Shown here: positions 12,541 to 24,680 of the stretch, piece by piece
Layout: each line of letters opens with the position of its first letter
Position numbering within the stretch: the first letter of the stretch is position 1
Assembly: GCF_954871325.1 (NCBI RefSeq)
Contig: NC_088776.1
Location: 12,028,052-12,092,051, forward strand
DNA: 64,000 nt
Origin: Gordionus sp. m RMFG-2023
Lineage: Eukaryota > Nematomorpha > Gordioida > Chordodea > Parachordodidae
Direction: 5' to 3'
Notes under the pieces: model-generated
Database searches by the model: none
Told to the model about the DNA's origin: nothing
Seen by the model: the letters and a program-made list of their open reading frames with translations, nothing else
Position numbers and translations under genes: made by a program

Positions 12541-12544
12541 AATT

Positions 12545-13816
12545 TTAAGCTGGCAGAGTGACAGAAGATGTAGTAGTAGGTCCCGCTCTGTTGCTAATAG
12601 CGGTTGGAATTTCTCCGGCTTTCCACATTCTCATTTTCAAGAAGGCATCGTATCCGTATAATATCATGGCTACAAATCCGAAAAACTAAAAGCAAAAAGA
12701 AAGAAAGATTGAAACATTAATTTTATTTTTATTTTACCGCGGCCGCAGCTAAGGCTCCTGAACAACATGGATATTTACTAGAACGGATTGCTAATACCAA
12801 AGACGCGATTAAAAAGAAGAAGGCCCAAGTCGCGCAGAATATGAATTCCTTTAGAATAAATATATGAATTTTTAAAAAAAAAGAAGTAGTGTAGCCTTTT
12901 TAAACACTAATTAAATTAACCCTTCATAGCACAGGTAAAGGTAAAAAAATGACACCAAGGTCTAGGTGGGGCCCACTCGGACCCCGTTTTAGGTACACCA
13001 CCATTTCTTTAATTTGTAGCTTTCACATTTTATATTAAATAAACTATAATTTAATGACTAACTATTTCAAAATTTTGACAGTTTTTGCCAAGAGATTAAA
13101 ACAAATTATTCTAAAATGCACAGTGGGGATGTAAAAAAATATATAAATAAAATTGATGATGTAGAATATCAATCTAAGGTTCAAATATTATATTAATATA
13201 ATATAATTTTTAATTAATAAAAATGATAAAATAAGTGTTTTGTTTTATAAATATCAATCTTTAAAACTGATGAAAAAAAAAGTTACACACATGACTAGAT
13301 GCAACCCTGAAGTTCCAAAAAATAGTTTTAAGTCATGAACTATCGTACAAAATAAATTGATTTTGCACATATATATTTTATCTAAAAATATTAAAACTGT
13401 GCTATGAAAGGCTAAAAGATGACACTTTGTTCTAAAAAAAGTCATTTATGTTTCTGAAAAAAGACATTATGTGGCTAAAAAATCTATATATAATATTAGG
13501 TTTTAACATTTTTTTCTTTCTTTTTTATGTTAAAAAGCTTTTTACATTAGGTTACTTCGTTAGTTTTAATAATTATACATAATATAGAGAATAATTAAAA
13601 TTGAAAATTTGTAATGTATCTAATAATATTTACGATCAAGAACCAAGGCAGGTTAGAAAGGGGCCTTCCCATGGCCACTATTTGTAAAACGTAAAAAATA
13701 AGCAAGATGAGCGATATTATGAAGCCAGAAAATGATACGAAATCGTACCAAGTTGTCCCGGGGGCGTAAGCCCATTTTGAGGAAGTGGAACATATGAAGC
13801 CTATCAAGGCTATGCA
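12545..13816 (-). CDS. CMTM/plasmolipin-like MARVEL tetraspan membrane protein (5' end not found)
   Basis: Three minus-strand exons are seen: 13634-13816, 12738-12848 and 12545-12685 (stop at 12545-12547), all joined in phase 0 with GT/AG introns. The encoded 144 residues hold the hydrophobic segments of a MARVEL fold. They start CIALIGFICSTSSKWAY, then LPWFLI joined to EFIFCATWAFFFLIA, then AALAAAAFFGFVAMIL-type helix 4 with YGYDAFLKMRMWKAG and a Thr/Ser-rich tail. The E-F-x-x-C-x-x-W and GF(V/L)A..LYGYDAF patterns are typical of animal CMTM/plasmolipin proteins, which act in membrane apposition and vesicle traffic. The sequence before the first Cys (start of helix 1) needs an upstream exon that I could not locate. 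Intron sizes are 52 bp and 785 bp; the long one holds a MITE. Confidence 0.85.
12916..13415. mobile_element. piggyBac-like MITE in an intron of the MARVEL gene
   Basis: The left end is TTAA followed by CCCTTCATAGCACAG (12916-12934). The right end is CTGTGCTATGAAAGG followed by CTAA (13397-13415). The two 19-mers are inverted copies at 17 of 19 positions. A TTAA target and CCY...RGG ends are the piggyBac hallmark. About 500 bp, non-coding. It explains most of the 785-bp length of this intron. Confidence 0.75.
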
Positions 13817-14420
13817 CTAAAAATATAATATAAATAAATAATATAGTAATGAGGGCTATACCGATATTAAATATCGTTTTGAACTAATTTCCTTTTATTC
13901 CCATAAAATGAATATTACAAAATTAAAATGTTTAATGTTTGTTTTAACATTTTATAACGATAGAAGAAGTAAAGCATACTAATAAATTTAAAGAAAATTA
14001 CCCAAATCTTTTGTGTTTTATTTCTCTATGGTTTATTACATTTCTTTGAAACCTCAAGAGATACCATTTGCACGCCCCGGCCTGGATTTGTTTTCTAAAA
14101 CATTTTTGGCCAGGTCCGGGAATTTTTTTTAATAAATTTTTTAAGCCCGGCTTGGGTATATATTTAAAAATTTTATTACGGCTTGGTCATGAGATCTATG
14201 GTTTTTATTAAAAAAGAGCTTATAGTAAATAATAATCACACGAATTTAAATTTGATTAATGAATAAAGATATCAATATTTTATCTCCGACCGATCAACTT
14301 GATTAATGGAGGGTTAATGCTCAAAGGTTTCTATCTTTGACAAACCTTGCATGCTAGTGTATAGCATCTCCTGCAACTAGTGTTCTATCAGAATAGGTCT
14401 CCAACCCAGCTGGTGAAATA
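13817..14420. other. Region upstream of the MARVEL exons
   Basis: It should hold or precede the missing first coding exon of the minus-strand MARVEL gene. I found no Met-containing exon with the right phase. 14056-14200 is a GC-island repeat fragment. Otherwise AT-rich, nothing else seen. Confidence 0.35.
14056..14200. mobile_element. GC-island (Mutator-like) MITE fragment
   Basis: GAGATACCATTTGCACG and CCCCGGCCTGG lie at the left, CCCGGCTTGGG in the middle and TCATGAGATCTATGG at the right, separated by T/A runs. The GGTACCATTTGCACGG-type end matches, inverted, the repeat ending at about 23390. Confidence 0.5.
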
Positions 14421-14625
14421 GTGTTATTAAACGGTTCTATTTGTGCCGATTTTTTAAAAAGCTAACTCATTATTTTAGCCAGATAAATATTTCCTTAACC
14501 TCGAAATTTCCCTAATAGATCAAACCTTTGTACCATCTATGGCCAAAATCTTCAGGCTTGCGTAACATTTTTTTGGGTAAAATATTGAATTAGCCGTTTT
14601 CAAAAATCGCTTCAAATCGAGCCGT
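14421..14625 (+). mobile_element. TA-flanked palindromic MITE, copy with damaged right end
   Basis: Starts after TA with GTGTTATTAAACGG. It runs through the shared interior (CTCGAAATTTCCCTAATAG, CATCTATGGCC, ATCTTCAGGCTTGCG) to GAATTAGCCG...CAAATCGAGCCG and then loses the last bases. Confidence 0.75.
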
Positions 14626-16107
14626 GAAAAAAATAAATCCGGGACTGGACTCTTATAAAAATAAGGCAAAATTTATTGAAGCCTACAATTTATTAACAAC
14701 AAAAAATATTATCAGAACTAAGCAATTTAAATATTATGTATAAAATTTATCATTAAAAAATATATTATATAAATATTTAAATATTGAATATATTTTTAAG
14801 AGAAAAAAAAATAATTATAAAATGTATTTTCAAAAAACAAATAAATTTTTTTTTAGAACATTTGGATAACCTTGATAAAACGTGGAAAAAATAAATAAGT
14901 AACAATTGTCAAAATTTAAAAATAATTATATTCATTAAGAGATAACGATAATAATTTTTCCTTGCTGATTATAATTAACAAAAAAAATCTTTTAGCGTTT
15001 CTCAAGTGCCGGGAAATCAGAAACTCTAATTAAGCTCCGTAAACCCTTATAAACGAAGGCATTATTATAAGCTGGTTATAACTAGATTTTGGGGCGAGAA
15101 CCTAATCTAATTTAGGAATCGGAATCTCCGTTTTAAATTATAGGAACCGAGACTGCCACTTGTAAAATATCCAAAAACAGAACCATTTAATGGAAGTGTA
15201 ATTTTTTTCGAGCTGAAAATAGAAATCGCCGGACCGAGCTTCAGATCATAACGAAGGGAATATAAAAAAATTAAAAAAAGAATTATGGGACCCAGTGATA
15301 AGGGGGGACCGATGATAAGGGACTTTTACTATGGGGTAGGGTGACGCGAGATGACCATTGAAAATGGATGGGGTTGGGTAGTTATGTAGAGGGGGTGTAT
15401 AGGGTAGTTTTGATGTTTCCTTATTCTATTTTTGTTAATTTCGTTTGAATGTGTTTTTTGCTAATTTTGATTTGGCCGGGGGAGTACAAGGTAATATTAT
15501 CACTGGTAAAAGGGGGGCGATGCAAAAGTCTCTTCCAGTGATTAATGTAAAATTATTATAACAGTCTATTATTTCGACTATAACTTGACTAAGAAAATTT
15601 TTTATAAATTTGAATATTGAAATAACCAAGGCAAAATCCGTTATTTGAAAAAATATGATAAATGATATAAACTGATTCTACTAAATGTGATTGGTGTCAT
15701 TGTGATTGTTATATTTATATCTAAATATCTTCTTTCTTATATAATAATTTATTTACAAAAAATGTATATAAATTTATAATTAAATTTATGCAAAATGACC
15801 TCAAAAACTTTTATTACATTACTATTTCCATAATGACGAATGCCATTTTTTAAAAGAAAAAAAAATTGGTAAAAGGTTATATCATTATCACAATGTCTTT
15901 CGTATGTTAAAATAATATAAAAATTAAGATAATGTATATTACAAAATATTATATAAAATATATATAAATGGTACGTATAAAAATCCTGCCCGTGCCTAAA
16001 AAATTAATTACAAACCAGGCCCGGCCATTTTTTTTAAACAAACCCGACATAAAACTACTTATAAAATGCAACCAATTATTTAAAATAATCTGGGCAACCC
16101 ATGCACA

Positions 16108-16155
16108 GTTAGCGCGAATTAGCGGCGAAATAAACCGCCGCGAATTCGCGCTAAC
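16108..16155. repeat. GC-rich inverted repeat (20-bp arms, 8-nt loop)
   Basis: The left arm at 16108-16127 (GTTAGCGCGAATTAGCGGCG) pairs with 16136-16155 at 19 of 20 positions around the loop AAATAAAC. The right arm contains the self-palindrome CGCGAATTCGCG. This is exceptional GC content in this window. Confidence 0.9.
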
Positions 16156-18375
16156 ATGAATGAGGAGTAAGGCTTAAAAATGGTGGGAAGAGGAAAATTG
16201 AATCCGAACCGGGTCTAAGAATCTGACCCTCTCTTAAATTTAAAAGGTGAATAAAATATTTTAAAATAAATAATTATTTATAAGAAAAAAAAATGGTTAG
16301 CTTAATTAAAAAAATATCGCAAGAATGTGAATTATTTTTCGCATATCTATAAATTTTTTTATATTTCTTCAGGAGGTCAATTTAAACTTTAAGGTAAATA
16401 AGAAAAATATGGTTTAAAATTTTTTTGTTTTATAAAAATACATTTATTATAATGTTCTATTAAAGGGATATACATTTTTATTGTATAAATAAAATCGAAG
16501 CTATGAGCTCGCTCCTTTTATTAACAAAAAAACTACACAACTTAATCTGAGCTAAAATGGCTATCATCTAATGATAAAATAAAATTATATAACCCTAATA
16601 CTATAGATAACAAAATACTTGATTTGGATAAAAAAAATTATAGAACTAGCGTACCGATAAATTGCCAATGTATTTTAATCCAAAGAAAAGTCGAATTTCG
16701 TGACAATCGATGTTATTTATAAACTAATGAATATAAGGAAACAAAAAATTCCGGGCTGGGCCGAAAATATCAAACTTAGGGGATATGAGTGGGCGCGTAA
16801 AATGATTAAATTTAAAAATCCTGTGCTAACCCCAAGTTTCTAGTATAGTTTAAAAAATGGAGCATATATTGTTGATAGCGTTTAATTTCTAAAGGTGTAG
16901 CGTGTTTGTAAGATAAAATGAGAGATGAAATTTATAAAAACAAGGTTAAAATTACCTCCAAAAATATATAATTTTTTAAAATATTATCGCGAACTGATTT
17001 CTTTAAAAATAATAATTTAGTCTTGATAAGATAAAATAAAATATTAATATTTCCTTTTTTTTAACAGATAAAATATTATATATATGTATTAAAAACGCGG
17101 CAAATAATAATAGCGGCTGCCTCTCTAGGCCAAATTAACATAATAGTTTTAATAGTTAAGTATAATAAAAAAAATTATTTCTAGAGGATTGCGAACGGCC
17201 CAATGGAAAACAATACCTACATCTAGACGAATCATAGAAGCAGACATTCATATCTCATTTTCCTCCTCTTTGGCTGTAAGCCTCGTGTGGGAGCCCCCCC
17301 GTTTCGGTCAACCGAATATTAATTAAAAATCTTTTCCATTATATTTCCACAAACATTTATAATTTTCCCGCCTTTCATGAAAAGATAATCGGCCAATTCT
17401 TAAAAATTCTGAGAATTGGCGCCGATCTGATTTTGATTCCAGTATCTTAAGTACTAGAAAAAAGTAATAACTTGAACCAAGCCATAATTTATTTCTATAT
17501 GGCTATAAAATTCATTTATACGTATGAAAAATCTTATCAATCTATCAATACTTTAAAAAAAAAAATCTTTTTTTTTTAAAAAAGGAACAAACTATTTGAG
17601 CGATCTTCAGAATTCCGGATTGAGTCCTAATGTAATCTCTATCGACCCTGGGTCCTGTCACAGTCGTTCTCGTGGTGGACATCTTTATATTTTATCTGTA
17701 GATATTTTAAAAAAATAGTGTAAAATATTATAAAGCATTTTTAAAGTTAAAGGATTCTATAAATTATAATTATTTATATAAGGTTGGTTAACTTATTTTT
17801 AACGCTGCGTTCAAAACGCACAGTTAATAAGTGAGTTTTACCCCCTTTAAATATTGAAAGCCTTTTAAACGCGGCGTTAAAGGAGATGGACCAGGCCTTA
17901 TATAAAGGAGACCCGTTGCTCCAGATTGGAGAAAAAAAATTAACGCAAGCCTGGCCGATTTAAAAATTTTAAATTATATCAATGAGTTTGAAAATTATAT
18001 ATAATGTCATTCACTGTGTATATTTTCAATTCCCATTTGAAGCAATTTACAATACAGAAAATTAAATAACAATATTTTAAAATTCTGAGCAGGGCAAATG
18101 ATCAAAATTTAATATCTGGGCAGGGCTTAAAATAAATGAAAAAAAGAGTGTGATGAAAATGATTTTTTTCGAGCCGGGTTTAAAAATTCCTCTTTAGGTC
18201 TATGATATCATTTAATTTGAGCCATTGATATTCAGGAATTCAAATGGAATATCGGTTTGGTTGTAACTTTCAACTAGCTCGAACCTTTCCGCGTCAGATT
18301 TTTTTTAAAAAGTTGTATCGTTATTTCCGAAAAAAAATAATACTAATGAGTCCTATACCATTAAAATATGTTTAT

Positions 18376-18419
18376 GATATTCTTTCTCTCAAATTATATA
18401 TATGAGGAGAAAGAATATC
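18376..18419. repeat. Perfect 13-bp hairpin
   Basis: GATATTCTTTCTC at 18376-18388 and its exact reverse complement at 18407-18419, with an 18-nt AT loop. Function unknown; it may be an end of a small inverted-repeat element. Confidence 0.8.
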
Positions 18420-18461
18420 TATAGACGAAAATACATCTCTGCGCAACTTAGAATCAAAATC

Positions 18462-19483
18462 GATTATTAATAATCTTAAAAGAGTTAGGATATCACAAAG
18501 GATTCATATATTTTCTTTTTAAGTTTCGGGTGAAAAAATTCTCAACTGTTCAGATTCGATTAAGATTTTGATACCGGATTGGCAGCTCGATTTGAATGCT
18601 AAATAGAAAGAGATTTATTATATTATTTTTAAAAGTTTTACCTAATTTTGACAAAAAAATGAGAAACCCCAATTCCCAATGATTATCAAATCATCCATAT
18701 AAATAACAAATGATAAATTTGTATAAAAAAGGAAAATAAAAAAATATCAAGAATTTTGGCAATCGGTTCTTATTCATTAATCAAATATTATGTATGTCTG
18801 ACAAAGTGATATAATATAATAATATGACATTAATTTTAACTAAGATTATGATGAGCCATAATAACCATTGGCTATCTTTAATTTATTTATCTGTCATATG
18901 ATTAGTTGAATTTTATTTATTTATTTTTTTGGTAAATAATATTTTTATTACCAAAAACCATTAGATGTTATTTTACACATATTTTTTTAAAATGAATATT
19001 TTAAATTATAATATTTTTTTAACCCGGTTAATAGAAACATAAATACCCAGTCCATAGAGCGTTTTTGGTGTGACCTCAAAACCAAATATGTTAAATCTGG
19101 GAGGTCCTAGTTTATGGAAAATTACATAGCAACATATATATAGAGAGAGGAAATATAAATTGAATATCTTTAAAAATGTTTTAGAAGATATTAGCATTTC
19201 CTATAAATATATAGAATATATATTATGTTATACACATTTTAAATTTGAAAAATAAATATTTTAAATAAAATAAAGAGAGGTTTATTTGTATGCTCAGATA
19301 ATATGTAATTAGAAATAAAGCTTATATTCCAGGAATCCAAATTGAACAGTCATATTGTGATATTAACCCTTATTATTTGCAAAACCCAAGAGCCTGTACT
19401 GTTAAAATTCGTCACCCTAGACTCTATAAAAAAAGTTATGTGAATCGGTTTGATATCCTAACTCTTTTAAAGATTATTATCAA
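18462..19483. mobile_element. Possible 1-kb inverted-repeat element
   Basis: 18462-18510 (TTAATAATCTTAAAAGAG then TTAGGATATCA) recurs inverted at about 19441-19483, with roughly 40 of 48 positions matching. The two arms bracket about 0.9 kb of non-coding AT-rich DNA. No target duplication or transposase is seen, so it could equally be two separate copies of a short repeat in opposite orientation. Confidence 0.4.
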
Positions 19484-21462
19484 TGCAAACGAATATAAAT
19501 CGAATTATAAATTATTAATATTCGATATCGAATAATTTACAATTCTTACTCAATTAGTATAATTAAGAATAGTAAAATATTTAATTCGTTTAAAAAATCT
19601 AATAATTAGTAATGCATCGTATTTGAATAGACTTATTGATAAGTAACAATTTTTAAATATTTTGAGGCTATTTGACACTGTCAGCTGCTCCGTAAGCATA
19701 TAAAATGTGCCGTATTTATGAATTTGTTTTGGAAGGGGCAGTTAAAAAAAAGTATAAATCACAAAATATTTTTATTATTTAATAATAAAATCCAATTAAT
19801 AAATTAAAATCACCATTAAGTGTTTTTAACAAGAATATTCCTTCTTATTATAGATATAATTTGTCAGAAGATAATCATAGAACTATTTTATTTGTATATG
19901 CTCAATGTCAATAGTGTTTATGTTTATAGTTTATAAATTAATTTACTTGTATGTGCTGTGCAATAATAATAAAATAAACGTTTGTCGTACATATTGAGTT
20001 TTAGTTATAATTTTTTTTTAAATTTGCTTCTCTATACATGATTTTAATAAATTTATATAAGAAACTATTTAAAATTACGGATATAAACTGAACCTTTATA
20101 ATCGAATCCGATACTCATTGCTTCGGATCTTGGCATTTTTCAAAATAATTGAACGGGAAATCGAAGAAGATATAATTTTCAAACTAAATTGATTGAATGT
20201 ATTTTTAAATAAGTCCGGCTGTGGTTTGTAATTAATTTTCAAATCCCCTACCCCCTCCCCCCCAAATTTTTTTTAAGGCACTAGAGGCCGTACATTATAA
20301 GAATGGCATATTTAGATCTTTTCTCTAAATGTTAATAATCCTAAATTCGCCATTTTTTAAAACGGAATTAGTGAATAAGAATTAAGAATAATAATTAGTT
20401 ATTATACGCTGACTAAAAAATTATCAAATATTGGCGATTCATTCACTAAATAGATTTAATCGTGTCCATATGTAGGGCCAATTTATAATTAGCACGCCGA
20501 TTAAATGACGTTAGTATGCATTCATTTATACTCAATGGCGTTAAAGCTAACTCCTATGTATGTACACTTTTTAATTAACGAATCATAAATCTTATATATA
20601 CATCAAATCATTATTGTTCATTTTAAAAAAACGTGAGCTATAAAATAATTTAAACTTAAAATTTGTGTATAAAAAAACCACAGATTTATTTTGGAATCTC
20701 TCAATCTGAATTTCCCGTTGATTCAAAAACATTAATATGCATGTACACATTTCTAAAAAAAATTTTTGTTTTTAAAACCAACACTCAGGTGTTAGTCAGA
20801 TGGTGATATTATAAAAAAGGCTTATCACGTTTTAACGATAAAGATATTTTGTTACTTCAAAAAAATTAAAATAATATAATATACTGATTAATATATTTGC
20901 ACAAAGACTTCATTTATATTGTTCTTTAAATACCTTTGAGCAATGGTATATTATCAAATATCGATTTTTTATTTTGTTTTTTGGAATTGTAAATTCTATA
21001 TTATATAGGTAATATTAAAAATATAATAAGGCATACAAAATATTTGTTTTTGGTAAAAAAAAATATATATAAATCTATATTACAGTAAATTTAGCCTACG
21101 TTTATAAAATCGAATTTATCCGCCCAAAGGATACTTTGTTTATTTTAGCCTATCCCTTTAAAAATGAGAAAAGAAATATCAGTTTCAATCAAGATTTTAT
21201 TAAATAATTGGTACTCGGGTCGAATATTTCATTATTCATATTCGATACACGAGTATCAAATCTCTGATTATACGAATAAAAATATTCGTATCGAATATTT
21301 AATCATTATTCGCTATGTTACTATTTTAAATATCAGATCATCGACCGATATCATTAAATTGGGAGATCCGATATATCGAAATGACGGATAAAAAAATTTT
21401 AAATTAAAATTATGTTAGGATATAATATAGTAAATATTATATCATGGAAATTTTCTTTAAAA
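19484..21462. other. Non-coding AT-rich stretch
   Basis: No gene recognised. 19490-19620 and 21200-21320 are rich in CGAATATT/ATTCGTATCGAATAT-type words that suggest old repeat ends. A C-rich run lies at about 20246-20263. Confidence 0.4.
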
Positions 21463-21836
21463 CACTCTCGAACCAGTGGGCCCTTCAAATGAAAATGCCA
21501 TATGTCCTGATGGTAAATCCCTCATTCCCTGGACTAACAGTCTCCCGCTGACCTGGGACTATACTTGTGTCGATTTTACAGCAAGGTCCAACCTCTCATT
21601 TTCTGCTATTAAAAAGGCAGAAGCCCTTAAAAAAAATAAATATGCTGGTCTCAGCAACAGTGTTCATACCAATCGTTACCAATACCTTAAGCATGTTCGA
21701 AAGTGAGGCCCTCAATTTCATTAAAACCATAGGAAATAAAATGAGACAGACAGGAGAGCCCAACGAAGAATTCTACCTTCGTCAGCGAATTCTCTCGAAA
21801 TCTGCCAACCAATTCTTTAAGCATTCACTCTTCTAA
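21463..21836 (+). pseudogene. C-terminal domain of a retroelement-type protein (PD-(D/E)XK-like?), frameshifted
   Basis: The first frame (to about 21660) reads CPDGKSLIPWTNSLPLTWDY, then CVDFTA and KKNKYAGLS. The next frame continues VFIPIVTNTLSMFESEALNF, then a TGEPNEEFYLRQRI stretch and SANQFFKHSLF. The combination PDG..LIPW...L.WD.T..D...A...K..KY.....F.P...ET....EA..F......TG......RQRIS..I...N is one I recognise from C-termini of many invertebrate predicted proteins linked to non-LTR-type retroelements. The spacing of D and WD suggests a nuclease fold, but that is inference. One frameshift separates the halves and no RT is seen upstream. Confidence 0.6.
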
Positions 21837-24150
21837 TCTTTTAAAAAAAAATTTAAGTTCTTTTTAATGTTTTTGACCCTTTAATTATGTTAAATTACTT
21901 TTTTTTAAATTGGAATAGCTCTTTTTCTTATGTATGTTTATTGATATATTTTCCCTTACAATATATTTTTTCCCCATAATGTAATTATTAAAAATAGGAT
22001 GAGCTAATAATGATCGGCCCATAACTTAAATCGAAAAATCGACATCCAAAATGCTGTATTGGTATAACCTCTAATTATTATTTATGCGTCGTATTGGGAT
22101 ATGGAGTCTCAATCATTTACTGAAGGCGAATTTAAATTTAAAAAAATTAGATTTGACCGGAAATGCAATCTAGCATGGGTAGTATACCTAACCTATAAAT
22201 TCCAGTCAATTTCGCCATAACATTTGTTTATTCTTAGTAATAATTTATATAAACAATCTGTATAAAAATCAATATAAATTAAGAATATTTCATTTGGTTC
22301 TAAGCAAAATTGTCTACAATTAGCAGTGTGGATGCTTTATACGTTTGAATATATTTGCTATATCAGATATTTCAAATTTAAATTACCTACAGTATATGAT
22401 TTAAAATTAAGATTTCATATCCCATTTCCAATACGATTTATAATAATATTTATATTAATAAACCCGATCAATTAAAAAAAAAAGCATATTTACATAAACA
22501 TATATAATAGCAACGATAACAAATTTTTTTTTAAAGAAAAATATTATAAGGTGTGGTTGCGGTGATGATAAAAAAAATCTTTTAATAAATATTTGATTTC
22601 GATGATATCGGGAAGAAATAATATACACAATTAATTAGTTGTAATTAACATTTCAATGCCGTTATATTGTGGTAAAAGTGGTGGGTGATAATTGGGTCAA
22701 GATGGAAAAACAGATTGTTAATTTTTTTTGTTTGAAATCGCGAAATTATATTAAAATAAATAACTATTAAGAAAACAGAGAATTATTGGAGAAATTATAA
22801 AGATTTCCGAAATCCTAAATCAAAAAAACGCTAAAAAAAAGTTTGTAGATTGTAAGAAAAATCAAGTCCAATATTATTTGAAATTAATGGATATCTATAA
22901 TTGTAATATTAAATAAATAACCTAGTAACTTTTTTTTATAGGTTTTGAGAAATGAATATTAAGATAATAATAAAAAAATTCGAATTGAGCATTTTGAAAT
23001 TAAGATATTACTTTAGCAAATTTTGTTCATTATACACAAATCTAGGAATATATGGAATTATTCACATCTGTCATTACATTTTTTAAAATATATTTCTTAA
23101 AATTTTAATTTAGTAGATTATAATAAAAATTGTTATCTAAATGGTGGAATGGGGGGAATAGAGTCGCCTTGGGCTAGGCCAATAATTTCCAGCCGTAATT
23201 TTAAATGTAACCGGGCTTAGCCTAATTGTTTTTTAAAAAATAACCGGGGCAGGCCGTGCCATATATTTTAAAACCGAATTTTAAATCGCCATTATTAGCT
23301 ATAAAAATAAAAAAATAAATGAAATATATTTTTAAAAATCAGCACCGGGCCGTGCAAATGGTACCTCTGCAGGTCTCTGATATTCGCCCCCAAAAATAAA
23401 AAATATTATAAGGCCTCACACCATAATTTAAGGCCGTTTGTTGAAGTTCCTGCATCTAAAAAATTTGCTTTGGGTCCACCAATGCCATAAGGAGTTATGT
23501 TAGGCCTTGGCAGTTAATAGGGTATAAAAAAATTATTAAAACTTATGCTTAAAAATATTGTCTGTATTTATATTTAAATAAAATCGAATCAGGACTTGAT
23601 TGGTCCAGATTTTTCAAAAAAAAGTCTGGCCTGAATTTTTGCCCTGCCCTAGTTTTAAAAATTTTAAATATATTATATTTATTTAAATTTTTTATAGATA
23701 ATAATGGCGATTTAAAATATTCGACCCAGTTCTGGTATATTTAAAATACAGTCTGGCCTAGGTAACCGGGCCTGCAGGTCTCCAATATATTATAAATATT
23801 TAGTGCCTAGGATAACTAATCAAAAATTAATTTAAGCATTAAATGTTAAAAACACTAATAGAAGTATTATTGAATTATCAAGAGGTTAAAGCAAATTTAG
23901 AATAAAGAATTTATTCCCAATACAAAAGTTCTATAATTAACATTAATTAAAAATAATATTGATAATGTTTAAATATTTAACAAGTGGCTTTCAATCAAAA
24001 CTGGGCAGTAATTAGACAATTACAATTCCATCTATATGATTAATAATTTTATTAATTCCATTTTTAAAAAAGGGAATTATAATTGTAATTAATTACATTT
24101 TCAAGCAAGTAATAATGAATTAGTAATTACAATTATAACTTTTTCTTAGA
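21837..24150. other. Non-coding AT-rich stretch with GC-island repeats
   Basis: No gene seen. 23165-23390 and about 23590-23790 contain CCGGGC/GGCCTG words between T/A runs. The first ends TGCAAATGGTACC then CTGCAGGTCTCTGA, which is the inverted terminal end of the GC-island family. 22550-22750 has mildly G-rich text without an open frame. Confidence 0.45.
23165..23390. mobile_element. GC-island (Mutator-like) MITE, decayed
   Basis: The right end reads GTACCTCTGCAGGTCTCTGA, the inverse of the AGAGACCTGCA terminus of the copy at 50035-50380. The interior has CGGGCC-type islands and TTTTTAAAAA runs. The left end is unclear. Confidence 0.55.
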
Positions 24151-24154
24151 TATT

Positions 24155-24680
24155 AGGGGTGTACCGATACCATGGAGGCCAATCCGTTCTGATATTAAAT
24201 TGATATAGGCCGATAACCTATCCGATATCATAACTAATTTTGTATTCTGTAAAGATACCAATGGTTTTAATGTTTAATATACTTTTTATTACTATAACAT
24301 CTATAATTTAACTATACCATAACTTTTGTCATTTAAATATATTATGATGATCAGTTATATTTTATATTCAATATAATAGCAATTCTAAAAGTATATAAAA
24401 TATTTTTATTGCTAAATCACTTTTATATAACATTAATCTATATACATATTAAGTAATAAATAAATAATAAGTAATAAATAAATAATAATATTTATTTCTT
24501 TTTAGAAACACCAAAATTTCAAATTTATCAGAGGTCAGCCTGTGATGATGGTAACTGTCAATATCACCAGCTTCACTAAAAAGAGATTCTAAAGAGATTA
24601 TCGAACACTTTTTATAAACAAAATGCACAAATAAAATAATATGCCAGAATGTTTATTAATTAAATATTATTATTAAAAAA
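24155..24680 (-). mobile_element. hAT transposon remnant
   Basis: Near 24157 the sequence AGGGGTGTACCGATACC resembles a hAT terminus. On the minus strand at about 24490-24615 a frame reads SLESLFSEAGDIDSY, HHHRLTSDKFEILVFLKRN. This is the hAT dimerisation segment (E.LFS.AG......R..L..D..E.LVFLK.N). No other part of the transposase is visible. Confidence 0.65.

Larger units (their letters stand above)
14630..18461. other. Non-coding AT-rich stretch with scattered GC islands and hairpins
   Basis: No gene seen. Points of structure: a run of G-rich text at 15295-15400, GC-island repeat fragments at about 15985-16060 and 18060-18210, a strong GC-rich hairpin at 16108-16155, an imperfect inverted pair around TTTAACGCTGCGTT/AACGCGGCGTTAAA at about 17795-17885, and a perfect hairpin at 18376-18419. 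Confidence 0.5.

Noticed and set aside
19006-19197. 63-codon minus-strand frame
   Set aside because: Low-complexity hydrophobic content, no motif, no splice context.
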